Of a DNA stretch of 64,000 nt, positions 23,969-35,149 are shown piece by piece. The translations under genes were made by a program, and so were the position numbers. Origin of the DNA: Lithospermum erythrorhizon. Taxonomy: Eukaryota > Streptophyta > Magnoliopsida > Boraginales > Boraginaceae. Location: contig JADFUC010001261.1 in assembly GCA_019722365.1 (NCBI GenBank), forward strand, positions 1-64,000, given 5' to 3'. Each line of letters opens with the position of its first letter. Position 1 is the stretch's first letter. The notes under the pieces are model-generated. The model did no database searches, was not told the origin of the DNA, and saw only the letters and a program-made list of their open reading frames with translations.

Positions 23969-24460
23969 GCTATTGGCCCTATACTACGGTATAGCGACGA
24001 CGATTCTCTTTGATCGCTTTCTTTGTGTGCATTGTCGAGGTATTTTATACTACGGTATAGCGTGCGGTATGATTCTCTTTGATCGCTTTGCTGTGTGCAT
24101 TGTCGAGGTGGCCCTATACTGCAGTATAGGCGTGCGGTTGGCCCTATACTAGGGTATAGCGTGCGGTATGAGTCTCTTTTGATCGCTTTTCTTTGGTAAT
24201 TGCATTGTCGAGGTGGCCCTATCTCACGGTATATGCGTGCGGTATGATTTTTCTTTGATCGCTTTGCTGTGTGCATTGTAAAATTGTGGCCTATACTACG
24301 GTATAGCGTGCGGTGTGCCTTATACTGTGTGTATAAGTGCGGTGTGCCTTATACTTTGTGTATAAGTGCGGTGTGCCTTATACTTTGTGTATAAGTGCGG
24401 TGTGCCTTATACTTTGTGTATAAGTGCAGTTTGGCCTTATCTTGCCCGGTATAAGTGCGG
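23969..24460 (+). repeat. Hairpin array in the 5' LTR, about 11 inverted repeats
   Basis: Two successive sub-arrays occur. The first has units of about 75 bp, each with a CTATAC-TACG-GTATAG inverted repeat (variants with TGCA or TAGG loops), usually followed by CGTGCGGT and a TTTGATCGCTTT..GTGTGCATTGTCG spacer. The second has units of about 28 bp, each with CTTATAC-TTTGT-GTATAAG followed by TGCGGTGTGC. When the left arm gains a T (CTATAC to CTTATAC), the right arm gains the matching A (GTATAG to GTATAAG). Confidence 0.85.
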
Positions 24461-25979
24461 AGTGATTGTTGATTTGTCCATTCTAGCGGGTGAGACGGAT
24501 TGAGTATATGCGCATTAGAGGATGGTATCTTGGTGGGGATATGAGAGATAGGAGGTTTGATGACTAGAGTTTTGAGTCGTTGTTGAGCCTGTGATTTCAT
24601 TTGGGTGATTGTATGCTTATCGGAACCCTCTATTCTATATTCATGTGTTATGTCTGAGACTTCCTGTGGAATTATGTTGTATGACTTTATCCGATAATCA
24701 CATACATGTATTTTATTCATATTTATTTCGATGACTATTCACAATCGTGTTGTTGTGCTATATGATGCTGATGGTTATACTTCATTTTAAGCGTCGGCCT
24801 TGTCGGCAACTATTTTTCTTTGGAATCTGTTATTTTCAGTTGCTTAGCCTTACCGGCATTCTTGTCTTTTGTTAGATATGTTCTATATATCTTAAGTGGC
24901 TAATGGATGAATACCCTTGGAATGAGAACATTAGGAGGCGAAGTATAAAGTTTGTGCTGTCTGTCGATGATGTTGATGATATTTTATATATGGTGGAAAA
25001 CTAGATTCAAATGTGTTAGAATATAAGTTCTGATCTAACCACGACGCTGATACCATTGAGGTAAATAAGTTCCGTATACTAAATGGAGAATTTGGAAGAT
25101 AAATGCATTACTTAGGTTATACGAATTTAAGATATATTACTCGAGTCATATTAAGAAATGCATATATTTGGAAGGTCTTATGAGGAACATCGGTTGTCAT
25201 AGGAGGAGTATGATTGTAAATTGGGAGTAGTACTTTCAAATTGAACTAAAGATAAGTGATTGAGTTGTGTATGCATGAGTTGTGAGAGAGGTTAAGATAT
25301 ATGTTTAAGTTATTGTGTGTGGATTTGAGGTGTATATTATATTGGGAATAGCTATACTTGAAAGATAATAGATGAAATACCTCTTGTAATTAGATTGTCT
25401 TGTGAGTAAGTTGTTGGCGTAGTGTGGGTTATCGGTGTTAGTTAGAAAGCCAATAAGGAAAGTTTTATTTGTGAGTAACCTATGAAATAATACTCTTGGG
25501 GTATAGTCTCTAAATAGGTGAGAATCTAAATTATTCTTATTCGATGCGATCAATTAGGATTTAAATTACATTGCTATTTATTTTTTCACTCAGCACTTTT
25601 TAGGCGACTCCCTATTTCTTTATGGGCGGGCATTTAAAAGACACCTAGATTTGTTGAATGACCCGATATGCATTGGCCGGTAATTGCGTACCAGCAGATG
25701 GCGATGGTGGCTTGAAGACCTCAAGTCATACTTTTATCTTCTTGAAGTTACATTGTATATAGTGTATTGACTCGGGATTTGGCCATAACAAAGTGTTTGA
25801 TGTGTATTTATGATATGATTTCAGTTGTGTACTATTGTTTAGTTCACCCGATGGACGAGTTGTATTGATTTATTTATGATGTAAAACGAGTCATTTTTAT
25901 TGTTATCCATCGTTGGTTACTCTGATTATACAGGATGTGACGGTCCCAACCGAGGGGGCCCACAGGCGGAGTCGTTACA

Positions 25980-27942
25980 ATTTGAGAATATCGAGCCCTG
26001 GGTTTATGTTTTTCTGGCGTCTTGTGTGGTTATGTGCCTAGGTTCAGGTTGTAAGTGGGTTGTGTGTGAGTCGTTCTCTGGTTTGAGTTCATTTCTTTCG
26101 AATCAGATTGTGACAGGGGCGCCACTTGAAGATTTCGTTGACGCTCGGCGTCACGAGGGTCTTCGAGACTACTTTGCATTAAATGTTGTTTTTGTGGTGT
26201 AATTTGATTAAGATGTATATTAGGAGATATGTGAAATGAATTGGGTAATATGACGATACGTCGAGTTATGTATTTGTTGAGATGGGTAGGCTGGGCATAT
26301 ATGGAGATCGATACGATGAGTAGATGTTTATGAGGATTATGGAGCGATACATGTAATGGTTTAGAATATGAGGTAAGATATAGGAAATATTATGAGATAT
26401 TTGGGTGATCTATATTTTGGGGAATGTCTTATAGTTGATGTGGTGATACCGTGCTAATGAGATTTTTATGGCGGAAATTAGTGGGATAAGGGTGATAATT
26501 AATACGTTATACTCGAGGTGAGTTGAGAATATCAATGGGTTATAAAATAAGATTCTTGGTTAACTAAGATGCAATGATTATAAGGAAATGTGGAACGTAG
26601 GTTTGATTAGGAATGGTAAGTAAGTCGGGGTGAATACAAATCGAGACTGAATAAGAAAAGAATTTTGAGTTATCTGTTAATAATGTTTAAGTAAGAGTTC
26701 GGTGGTTGAGTAGAGTGTATCTTTTGTGATAGAAATGATTATTCTTGAGGATGTAAAATTTAGGTTGAAACCTTTGGAGATGGGATATGGATGAATATGT
26801 TTGAGGATTTAAGGAAGAACCGAATTATGCGGAAATATTGAAAGGAATTCACTGGTGTTGAATTTGAAGTTGTTGATAAGTTAGTGAAATTGTGTGAACT
26901 TAAGGGTATTAAGAGGTTAGTTGAGGAGGATTTTGGTGACAGGTAGTCATGGGATTAACACTTGATAGTGGTGTAAGAGGTTGTTAAAATAATTAAGGAA
27001 TTTCTCTTGGATACTTAGATGGTGGGGGATTTATCACTCGGTTGTTACCTTATCTATGTTAGGTGAAGTATATGGTTATTGATTGTATTGTGTCTAGCAT
27101 AATAACTTATACGTGGCTTAATAGTGAAATTGTGAAATATTGACTTGAGCAGGTGGTTGTGTTTGGATATTCTGGGCTATTTATTTTTGTGGTATTCATG
27201 TTTAGAATTTGTATGATTAGATTGTGTTCAATTGGAGTATATTTGTGTTATGGGCGTATACGTGAATATATTTTTACGAGAATGATTTCCTATATGAAAT
27301 TGTTGTATCGTGTGTATTATGGATACTACGTTGAAGTTGTTGTGTGTATGATTGATATTATATGTGATTTGTGGTGTTTGATTTGAGGATATTGAGATGA
27401 GGTGGGGTGTTCGAAGGTGAGCTTTGCGGAAAAGGATAGTGTTATACATAATGTTATTGTGGTTTATCTTTGTAAGAAGTTATTTATAGTAGTTTGTGTC
27501 TGAGCATTGGTGTGGTGAAATTTTGCTGTTTACTCGTTTGATTATGTGATATGGAGTATTGTGGTGATACAAATTATGAGTGGACAGTATCGGTATTGGT
27601 GATATGAATTTTAAATTTTGAGTGGTATTTTGGAGACAATTGAGGATGTTTATATACACTAAGATTGATAATGATAATAACAAGCAGAGCAATAAGATGA
27701 TAAGCTTGAATAGGGAAAATTGGTCGGTTGAGTGTTGTGTTATGGTGTAAGAGGGTCACTGCCTTAAGTCAATTGACATAAGATATTATAGAACTACAAT
27801 CGAGATACTATATTGGAAATTTGAGTAGGTGACAAGGTGTCGTAATGTTAGTGATAAGGCGTGTCGAAGGTGCGTTGAGTTTATGTCGGCCAGTTAGGTT
27901 ACGAGTAAATTTCGAGGACGAAATTTTATAAGGTGGGTAGAT
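25980..27942 (+). other. Non-coding interior of the LARD-like element
   Basis: Just after the 5' LTR, TTTGAGAATATCGAGCCCTG looks like a damaged TTGGTATCAGAGCC, the initiator-Met primer site. The rest is GT-rich sequence with stops in every frame. The largest frame (27153-27386, + strand) is a string of hydrophobic and aromatic residues without family resemblance. The end, 27911-27942, carries TTCGAGGACGAAATTTTATA and the purine tract AAGGTGGGTAGA. Confidence 0.7.
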
Positions 27943-27958
27943 TGTAATAACCCGTTAG

Positions 27959-27989
<31 letters not shown>

Positions 27990-29312
27990 CGGTCGTGGTA
28001 TGACGAGAATAGTATAATTTTTTAAATTGATAATATTATTTCGTAAAATTTTTGAGCCGAATTTCATTTATAATTTAGAAGTGTTTGCCATGGAAGAATT
28101 TTATCTTTGAAATCGGGTTGGTGGAGTTTTAAGTACGATAAGCGCAGAATTAACCGAAACTGAACGGGACTCGATTTCTTTTGTAAATATCTTTTCAAGC
28201 TCATCCTCCACATCACCAAACACTTCACCATTTTCATTTTTTTTTTCCATGTTGAAAGCGAGACTCTATCCCCCCTTGAACAAATTTTTCCATTTCTCTC
28301 TTCAATTTAATAAACCGAACTCAAGATCGGTTGTAGAATATTGTTCTCCCCATCATTCTCTTGAGTTAAGGTAAGAAATTTCAAGTCTTCGAGATATTTC
28401 TTGGGTTTTGACATAGTTGACTTTTAGTTGACTTTCCATAATTGAATTTTTATGATAAATCTTAGTTGGTTATGGGTTACGTGACGTATTTGAGTGAGAG
28501 TCATTGATTTAGAATTTGAGGGCGTTATGGTCGAAATTGACTTTTAGGTTTTCAGTTGACTTTTTATATGGATATTTTTTATAAGACTTTAAATGTGTAG
28601 GAGGTTATATTTAGAATAGCTTAATTATAGTTGTTATGATGTTAAATTGGTGATTTAAAATTGATTAAAGAGATTGTTATGTTGAAAAAGTGTAAATTCA
28701 GGTTGAGTTATAATTGATACGGAGTATAGATTTATTAATTATGGACTTGATGATTAGTTAGAGAATAACTTATAAGTCAATTTGTAATGAAAGTGATAGA
28801 TGGAATTTACTTGAGGGAATCGATTGGGTTGTGTCCGATGGGATTATAATTCGATAGTTTATCCGTTAAGTTAGACCATTTAGAGATAGTTCCCCTAAGA
28901 GTTGGTTATGTATCCTCTAGAACGCCGGTACAGTGATAGATTTTGATTATACTTTCTGGATGTTTGTTAGGCGTTGATCGTGGGAAAGAGCGGATTACCT
29001 TGATTGTCTTTCGTGAAGGTTTTGCGGTAGCTAAGCAGGAAGTGAGTACTTATCTCACGTGTATTTACCTTATGTACTTCTTTCAAATGGTGTACCTGTC
29101 TTGTATTATAATTATGTGTAAAGGGTGTGGGGTCTTTGTAAGATAATTATGTGTGAATGGTGTATATATCCTTGTGATATGATTACGGAAAGGTATACAT
29201 GTAATGGTTGGCCGATTATGTGAGCCTAATATGATTATATGACTCTATTACCTTGATATTGAAGGCTGGTTTTGAGGTAAGTGATGGCACGAACTCCCAA
29301 CTTATATTTACG

Positions 29313-29505
29313 TGATATGTGGCCTTGGCGGCACTTGTGTGTTATTTATGTGGCCTTGACGGCACTTGTGGTATTCATGTGGCCTTGTCGGCACTTGTGG
29401 TATTTATGTGGCCTGTTGGCACCTGTGATATTTATGTGGCCTTGACGGCACTTGTGGTATTCATGTGGCCTTGTCGGCACTTGTGGTATTTATGTGACGC
29501 CCGCG
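29313..29505 (+). repeat. 29-bp minisatellite in the 3' LTR, about 6 units
   Basis: This is the same unit as at 23540-23785 (GGCCTTGTCGGCACTTGT core), with point variants such as TTGACGG for TTGTCGG. Confidence 0.9.
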
Positions 29506-29697
29506 GTTGTGATTGATTCTGATTGTGTGATGTATTAGGCGTATGCTTTGCTATTGTTGGAAGTAAAGTAGTTTGGTTATTGAGAGGTGTTCGTGGGTTA
29601 TGTGGTTGGGGTGACTTGAGTATTAGGATGTGACCCTATAGTTGGGACTACTAGGGATTAGGTGACTCTCTCCTTCCTTGCAGGGATATGTGGCGCT

Positions 29698-30185
29698 GTG
29701 GCCCTATACTACGGTATAGCGTGCGGTATGATTCTCTTTGATAAAGCTTTCTTTGTGTGCATTGTCGAGGTGGCCCTATACTACGGTATAGCGTGCGGTA
29801 TGATTCTCTTTGATCGCTTTCTTTGTGTGCATTGTCGAAATTGGCCTTTATCTACGGTATAAGCGTGCGGTTTGGCCCTATCACTAGGTATAGCGTGCGA
29901 TTATGATTCTCTTTGATCGCTTTCTTTGTGTGCATTGTCGGTGGCCCTATACTACGGTATAGGCGTGCGGTATATGATTTTCTTTGTCGCTTTGCTGTGT
30001 GCATTGTCAGTGGCCACATACTACGGTATAGCGTGCGGTGTGCCTTATACTTTGTGTATAAGTGCGGTGTGCCTTATACTGTGTGTATGAGATGCGGTGT
30101 GCCTTATACTTTGTGTATAAGTGCGGTGTGCCTTATACTTTGTGTATAAGTGCGGTTTTGGCCTTATACTGCGGTATTATAAGTC
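29698..30185 (+). repeat. Hairpin array in the 3' LTR, about 11 inverted repeats
   Basis: Five or six CTATAC..GTATAG units with long spacers are followed by about five CTTATAC..GTATAAG units with a period of about 28 bp. The order is the same as in the 5' LTR. Each is followed by GTGCGGT, or TGCGGT in the second sub-array. Confidence 0.85.
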
Positions 30186-31718
30186 TTGGCGAGGTGATTG
30201 TTGATTTGTCCATTCCTGCCGGGTAGGCGGATTGAGTATATGCGCGTTAGAGGATGGTATGCTGAATTCAGGATATGAGATAGGAGGTTTGATGACTAGA
30301 GTTTTAGTCGTTGTTGAGCCTCTGTGATTTCATTTGGGTGATTGTGCTTATCAGACCCTCTATTATATATATTCATGTGTTATGCGAGACTTCATGACGG
30401 AATTATGTTGTATGACTTTATTCGATAGTCCTGTATATATGTATTTTATTCATATTTGACTACGATGTCTATTCACAATCTTGTTGTGCTGTCAACAGTG
30501 CTTTGATGGTTGTACTTCATTTTAAAGCGTCGGCCTTATTAAACCAGCTATTTTCTTGGGATACATTTATTTTCGATTTGTAGCCTTACGGCATTCTTGT
30601 CTTTTGTTAGATATGTTCTATATATCTTAAATTGGCTAATGGATGAGATACCCTTGGAATGAAACATTAGGAGCGAGAAAGTATAAACTGAAGTTTATGC
30701 TAATCTGTCGATGATGTTGATGATATTTTATATATATGGTGGGAAAATGGATTCAAATGTGCTAGAATATAAGTTCTGATCTAACCACGACGCTGATACC
30801 ATTGAGGTAAATGAGTTCCGTATACTAAATGGAGAATTTGGGAAGATAATTCTGTACTTAGGTTATCTTGATTTAAGATATTGCTCAGTCATATTAAGAA
30901 ATGCATATATTTTGGAAGGTCTTATAGGAACATCAGTTGTCATAGGAGGAGTATGATTGTAAATTGGGAGTAGTACTTTCAAGTGAACTAAAGATAAGTG
31001 ATTGAGTTGTGTATGCATGAGTTATGAGAGGTTAAGATATATGTTTAAGTTATTGTGTGGTTGAGGTGTATATTATATTGGGAATTAGCTATACTTCAGA
31101 AAGATAATAGATAGAGAAATACCTCTTGTAATTAAGGTGTACTGTGAGTAAGTTGTTGACGTAGTGTGGGTTATCGGTGTTAGTTAGAAAGCCAATAAGG
31201 AAAGTTTTATTTTGTGACGAGTAACCTATGAAATAATACTCTTGGGGTATAGTCTCTAAATAGGTGAGGAATCTAAATTATTCTTATTAGATGCGTCCGG
31301 GTAGGTTAAGTGCATTGCTATTTATTTTCACTCGGCTTTTAGGCGACTCCTATTCTTATGGGCGGGCGTTTCATGCCTAGGTTGTTGCGGAATGACCGAG
31401 ATGCATTGGCCGAGTAGCTGCGTACCCGCGAAGATGGCGATGGTGGCTTGAAGACCTCAACAGTCATACTTTTATCTTCTTGAAGTTTCTGTTGTATGTA
31501 ATAATTATTATTGTCTCGAGTTGTATAACAAATTGTTTGATGTGTATTTATATTACTATTTTCAGTTGTTGTACTATTTGGTCAGTTCACCCGATGGACG
31601 AGTTGTATTGTTTTATTCATGATGTAAAAAAGTCATTTTATTGTTATCCATCGTTGGTGACTACGATTACTCTGAGTTGTAGCGGTCCCAACCTCGGGGG
31701 CCCTGGTAATTCGTTACA

Positions 31719-31723
31719 TAACT
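31719..31723. repeat. Target site duplication TAACT (right)
   Basis: Exact match to 22179-22183. Confidence 0.85.
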
Positions 31724-32305
31724 TCTTATTAAAATTATTACACAAGAAATAGTTTTTAAAAGAGGCATGTCATCTTTATTCCATTGATTTTCAATATAAA
31801 ATTGATTTGGAGTATTTCATTAGAGCAAGACATCTAATGTGGCCTCTTCAAGCGTTTTCAGGCTAAAATTGAAAGAATTTCATAAAAAGGTCTTGATATT
31901 ATTTAGTTTTGTGTAAATATTATTGAGTCAAACATCAATTAAAATATGTTAAAATAAATACATAAAATAAAATTGAATAATAGAATTATGAATAATTTAT
32001 ATACTACTAATCAATTGAGAAGTGATGTTTTCTAACAATAAATAAAATAACCTAGGTGCATTATTTTATTAAAAGAGAAAGAAAGTGATATTTTAATAAT
32101 AAATAAAATTACATAATGTGCATTTCTTTTATTAAGCTTTGAAAATGAAAGTAGTATGGTAACAAATTTTTAAATATATTATTAAATTATATTATTAAAA
32201 AATTATAAGGATCATATAACTATGAACAAAATGAATTACGAGAATTTATATAAATCAAAAATACAGTTTATAAATTTACATAAATAATTAATTTCTTTAT
32301 TAATT
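31724..32305. other. No recognisable gene
   Basis: AT-rich non-coding DNA between the LTR element and the copia fragment. Confidence 0.5.
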
Positions 32306-32309
32306 ATCT

Positions 32310-32960
32310 CAGTTTAAATGTTTGAACCATAAATACTTACATTTTAGTATGAAAATCTATCACATGGCTTCTTAAAGTATACACAATTGTAATAGTGACT
32401 TCTTGTGGATGTATGACCAATCATAAATTGTTCAAATCGCTTGTACCATTGTCTTGGAGACTATTTCAATTCATAGAACAATTTTTTCATCTTACATCCG
32501 CAATCTTCTTTTCTAACAACCTTGAATCCACTCGGCTAAGTCATATGGATTTCTTTATCTAAATGACCATGTAGAAATGTTGTCTTGAGATCTTGCTTAA
32601 TTAGATCTAAATCATATCGTGCTACCAAGGCCAACAAAATTTTATTTGACCAATGTTTCACAACTGCCTTATTATAGTCAATCCCTTCCCTTTGAACATA
32701 ACCTTTAGCAACGAACCTTGCTTTGTAGCAAACTTGATTCTCTTGCGATCCTTCTTTTTTAGCATATATCCATTTACACCCAATGACCTTATCATTCCTT
32801 CTTTTTTAGCATATATTCATTTACACCTAATGACCTTATCATTCTGAAATTTCGTAAGAACTTATGTATCATTCTTTTGAAGAGAAGATCTATCTTAAAT
32901 TGCATCTTCCCTTTTTTCACGCTCTAGACTGTGTACAACTTTAAAATAGGTGTTAAGAAA
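32310..32960 (-). pseudogene. Ty1/copia reverse transcriptase fragment
   Basis: On the minus strand with few frame changes the translation runs QSKVRCZRLCSKG-like sequence (frame-shifted ARFVAKGYVQREGIDY), then VVKHWSNKILLALVARYDLD, then LKTTFLHGHLDKEIHM, PSGFKVVRKEDCGCKMKK, and SPRQWYKRFEQFMIGH. This is the fingers/palm part of the copia RNA-dependent DNA polymerase, ahead of the YVDD box, which is missing. In-frame stops occur (after EIHM and after FYELK). A direct duplication of about 53 bp (CTTCTTTTTTAGCATATATC repeated at 32753 and 32800) interrupts it. It is not attached to LTRs. Confidence 0.88.
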
Positions 32961-33829
32961 TACTCCTCCACCACCAACAATTAAACCAAAATATTTTTAT
33001 GCAGAAGTCTTGATCAAATACCACTAGACTATTAAATTTTCGATAATTGAATCAAGATTGAAGATCGACCAATATCAAGACAAAGTTATTTGGACTATTC
33101 TATTTATTCCATACACCTATTGATGGCTCGGATCATCTACAACACAATATTGTGCCCATCTGTAACACATTCATTACAAAATATCGAGTCCCCAAAAAAT
33201 TGAAATCACAATTCACTGTTTCTTTTTGTGTGTAATATAATGCCTAGAGTATTTGCGACAGAGTTAGATACCAAAGAGGATCTCAAATGATGACCAACCC
33301 AATAGACCCTGGAAGGAATGCGAATGGCAAATGAAAGGAAGTTACAAGAAATGCAGAACATTTAACGCCATTCATTAACATTTGAACTGATGAAGTACCG
33401 GGGGGCGATTAATAAAGTATATCTGCAGAATGATCAGTCCTATCTTCCTTATTACCGAACCACTGAATATTTGACTGTTCCCTGCAAGTGTTGCTTCCCA
33501 CTCGACCGAGGAGAAGAGGATCTGAGAAAGGGATATAACCACTTCATGTCTGGGCTTAAAATTGGATCATCGTCCATGCACTGCTTAGCCAATATACACC
33601 TACAGATATGGATCATATCAAAGAATGTATTACAGGAAGGATAAAGGTGGAGAATATGAAAACAGATTGGAAACTTCAGACTGATAGGCTTGTTGCCAGG
33701 CCATCCAGTGGTGCCTTCTGTTCGTGTAATGGCGTCTTTTCCTGATCAATAGTAGTATATAAAGAGAGCTACGCGTGCTGCTCCCACAAATGGTCGTGGA
33801 GATGGGCGGCATTAGTTCTGTTTTTTTTT

Positions 33830-35082
33830 TTCTTTTTTTTAACGGTTTTTACTACAATATAAATTTGATAAATTAATACTCGATTATTTAATAAGCCCTC
33901 TAAGATAATATTTTTTGCCCGTCCCGACTCGGGCATAGGGTGCTAAATTAATAATTCGTGTTCTTTTTCGTTCATTTTTCATTATTTCTATGCACGGGTT
34001 ATATGCGACTGTGTTTTTTTAGTTCCTTTTTCACGTGAATATTTTTTCTTTTTTTTCCTTTTTTTAAGGATTGTTTTTTTAATTATCAACTACAGTAGAA
34101 ACTCGATAAATAAATACTCGATTATTTAATAAATTCTCTAAAATAATATTTTTTGTCCTTCCCGATTTGGGGATAGAGTGCTAAATTAATAATTAGTGCT
34201 CTTTTTCGTTCCTTTTTCATCTATTGAATAGAACATCGTCTCGCCCGTCATTTGACGAACACTTATGGTCTTGGGATCGCTGGAGTGTGATTGTTTTGGC
34301 CTCCGACTCGGGGATAGGGTGCTAAATTAATAATTCGTGCTCTTTTTCGTTCATTTTCATTATTTCTACATGCGGTCATACTCTGACGTGTTTTTTTATT
34401 ACTAGTTCAACCAACTATTGAATAGAACACCGTCTCGCCGGTCATTTGACGGGCACTTATGGTCGTAGGATCGCTTGCACATGATTTTTTTCGTTTTTTC
34501 CTTTTGTCGATTTTTGCTTTTTTTCAGGTATCATTTTTTAATTCTCTTCTAAATAGAAACTCGATAAATTCATACTCGATTATTTAATAAACTCTCTAAG
34601 ATAATCTCTTTGGCCCGTCCCGACTCGGGAATATGGTGTTAAATTAATAATCCGTGCTTTTTTCGTTTCTTTTTAATTATTTCTACGCACGGTCATATGA
34701 GATTGTGTTTTTTTCCCAACTGCACTAGAAACTCGATAAATTAATATTCGATTAGTCGTGGGATTTGCCGCGCGTGGAGCTTTTTTTCCTTTTTTCGATT
34801 TTTGCTCGATAAATTAATAATTAATTATTTAATCAACTCTCTAAGATAATATTTTTGGCTCGTCCCGACTCGAAGATAGGGTGCTAAATTAACAATTCAA
34901 ACTCCTTTTCATTCCTTTTCATTATTTCTGAAACTGGTCATATCGACTTGTACTTTTTTCGTTGTATACATTGTTGTGAACTTCTGGCTATATCAAGCTT
35001 TTGATGAACATTTTCTAATTTTGCCTAAAGATAGTTAGACCAACTATTGAATAAGATATCTTTTTACCCGTCATTTGACGGG
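33830..35082. mobile_element. Emigrant/pogo-like MITE cluster inserted in the kinase
   Basis: About five imperfect copies of a module occur at 33850, 34090, 34550, 34723 and 34805. Each begins like CAGTAGAAACTCGATAAAT then TAATACTCGATTATTTAAT, and continues with a CCGTCCCGACTCGGGGATAG block and GTGCTAAATTAATAATTCGT. The head resembles the terminal repeat of plant Emigrant/Lemi (pogo class) elements, CAGTAAAACCTCTATAAATT. Some units carry ACCGTCTCGCCCGTCATTTGACG. There is no ORF. The cluster separates the kinase exon at 35133 from the final exon at 33599. Confidence 0.55.
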
Positions 35083-35149
35083 AATTTTTAACTAGTATAA
35101 TTTCAAACAGAATGACGGGAATTTTTAACTAGTATAATTTCAAACAGAA
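35076..35149. repeat. 37-bp exact tandem duplication at the kinase breakpoint
   Basis: TGACGGGAATTTTTAACTAG followed by TATAATTTCAAACAGAA occurs at 35076-35112 and again at 35113-35149. The distal part of the unit is kinase exon sequence (FEII codons) and the proximal part is the end of the repeat cluster, so the duplication spans the insertion junction. Confidence 0.9.

Larger units (their letters stand above)
22184..25979 (+). repeat. 5' LTR (about 3.8 kb)
   Basis: It begins TATAACCCGTTACA (TGTAATAACCCG in the 3' copy, so a few bases are lost) and ends GGAGTCGTTACA. It contains a poly-A run near the start, a leader-like TCCTCCACATCATC block, the 29-bp minisatellite (23540-23785), the hairpin array (23969-24460) and a GT-rich distal half. 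Compared with the 3' LTR, the differences are mostly small indels. The ORFs in this span, such as the one at 23532-23898 rich in FMWPCRHLWYLCGL, are translations of the minisatellite. Confidence 0.85.
22184..31718 (+). mobile_element. Complete non-autonomous (LARD-like) gypsy-type LTR element, 9.5 kb
   Basis: Two long direct repeats (22184-25979 and 27943-31718) bound a 1.96-kb interior, and a perfect TAACT duplication lies outside. The interior starts with a damaged primer site and ends with a polypurine tract (AAGGTGGGTAGA) just before the 3' LTR. It contains no gag, protease, RT, RNase H or integrase frame. The 3' junction TTCGAGGACGAAATTTTATA, then AAGGTGGGTAGA, is the form seen at the pol end and PPT of plant Ty3/gypsy chromoviruses (Tekay/del type), which suggests a gypsy parent. 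Long LTRs with a short non-coding interior match the description of large retrotransposon derivatives. Confidence 0.82.
27943..31718 (+). repeat. 3' LTR (about 3.8 kb)
   Basis: It begins TGTAATAACCCGTTAG, has a poly-A run at 27959-27987, and ends AATTCGTTACA at 31718. It carries the same blocks as the 5' LTR: minisatellite at 29313-29505, hairpin array at 29698-30185 and the CACGACGCTGATACCATTGA segment at 30790. All ORFs within are repeat translations. Confidence 0.85.

Noticed and set aside
23809..24276. 155-residue ORF on the minus strand
   Set aside because: It crosses the hairpin array and is antisense to the LTR; the repeated IGPPRQC and SDQRES motifs come from the tandem DNA.
23540..24460. 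Regularly spaced repeats resembling a CRISPR array
   Set aside because: Plant genome, repeats without unique spacers of constant length, and no cas genes; these are LTR tandem repeats.
33390..33644. 84-residue plus-strand ORF
   Set aside because: The minus strand here carries the last kinase exon (LAKQCMDDDPIL), so this is its shadow.
33630..33812. 60-residue minus-strand ORF as a separate gene
   Set aside because: It overlaps the intron and breakpoint region of the kinase remnant and has no family resemblance.
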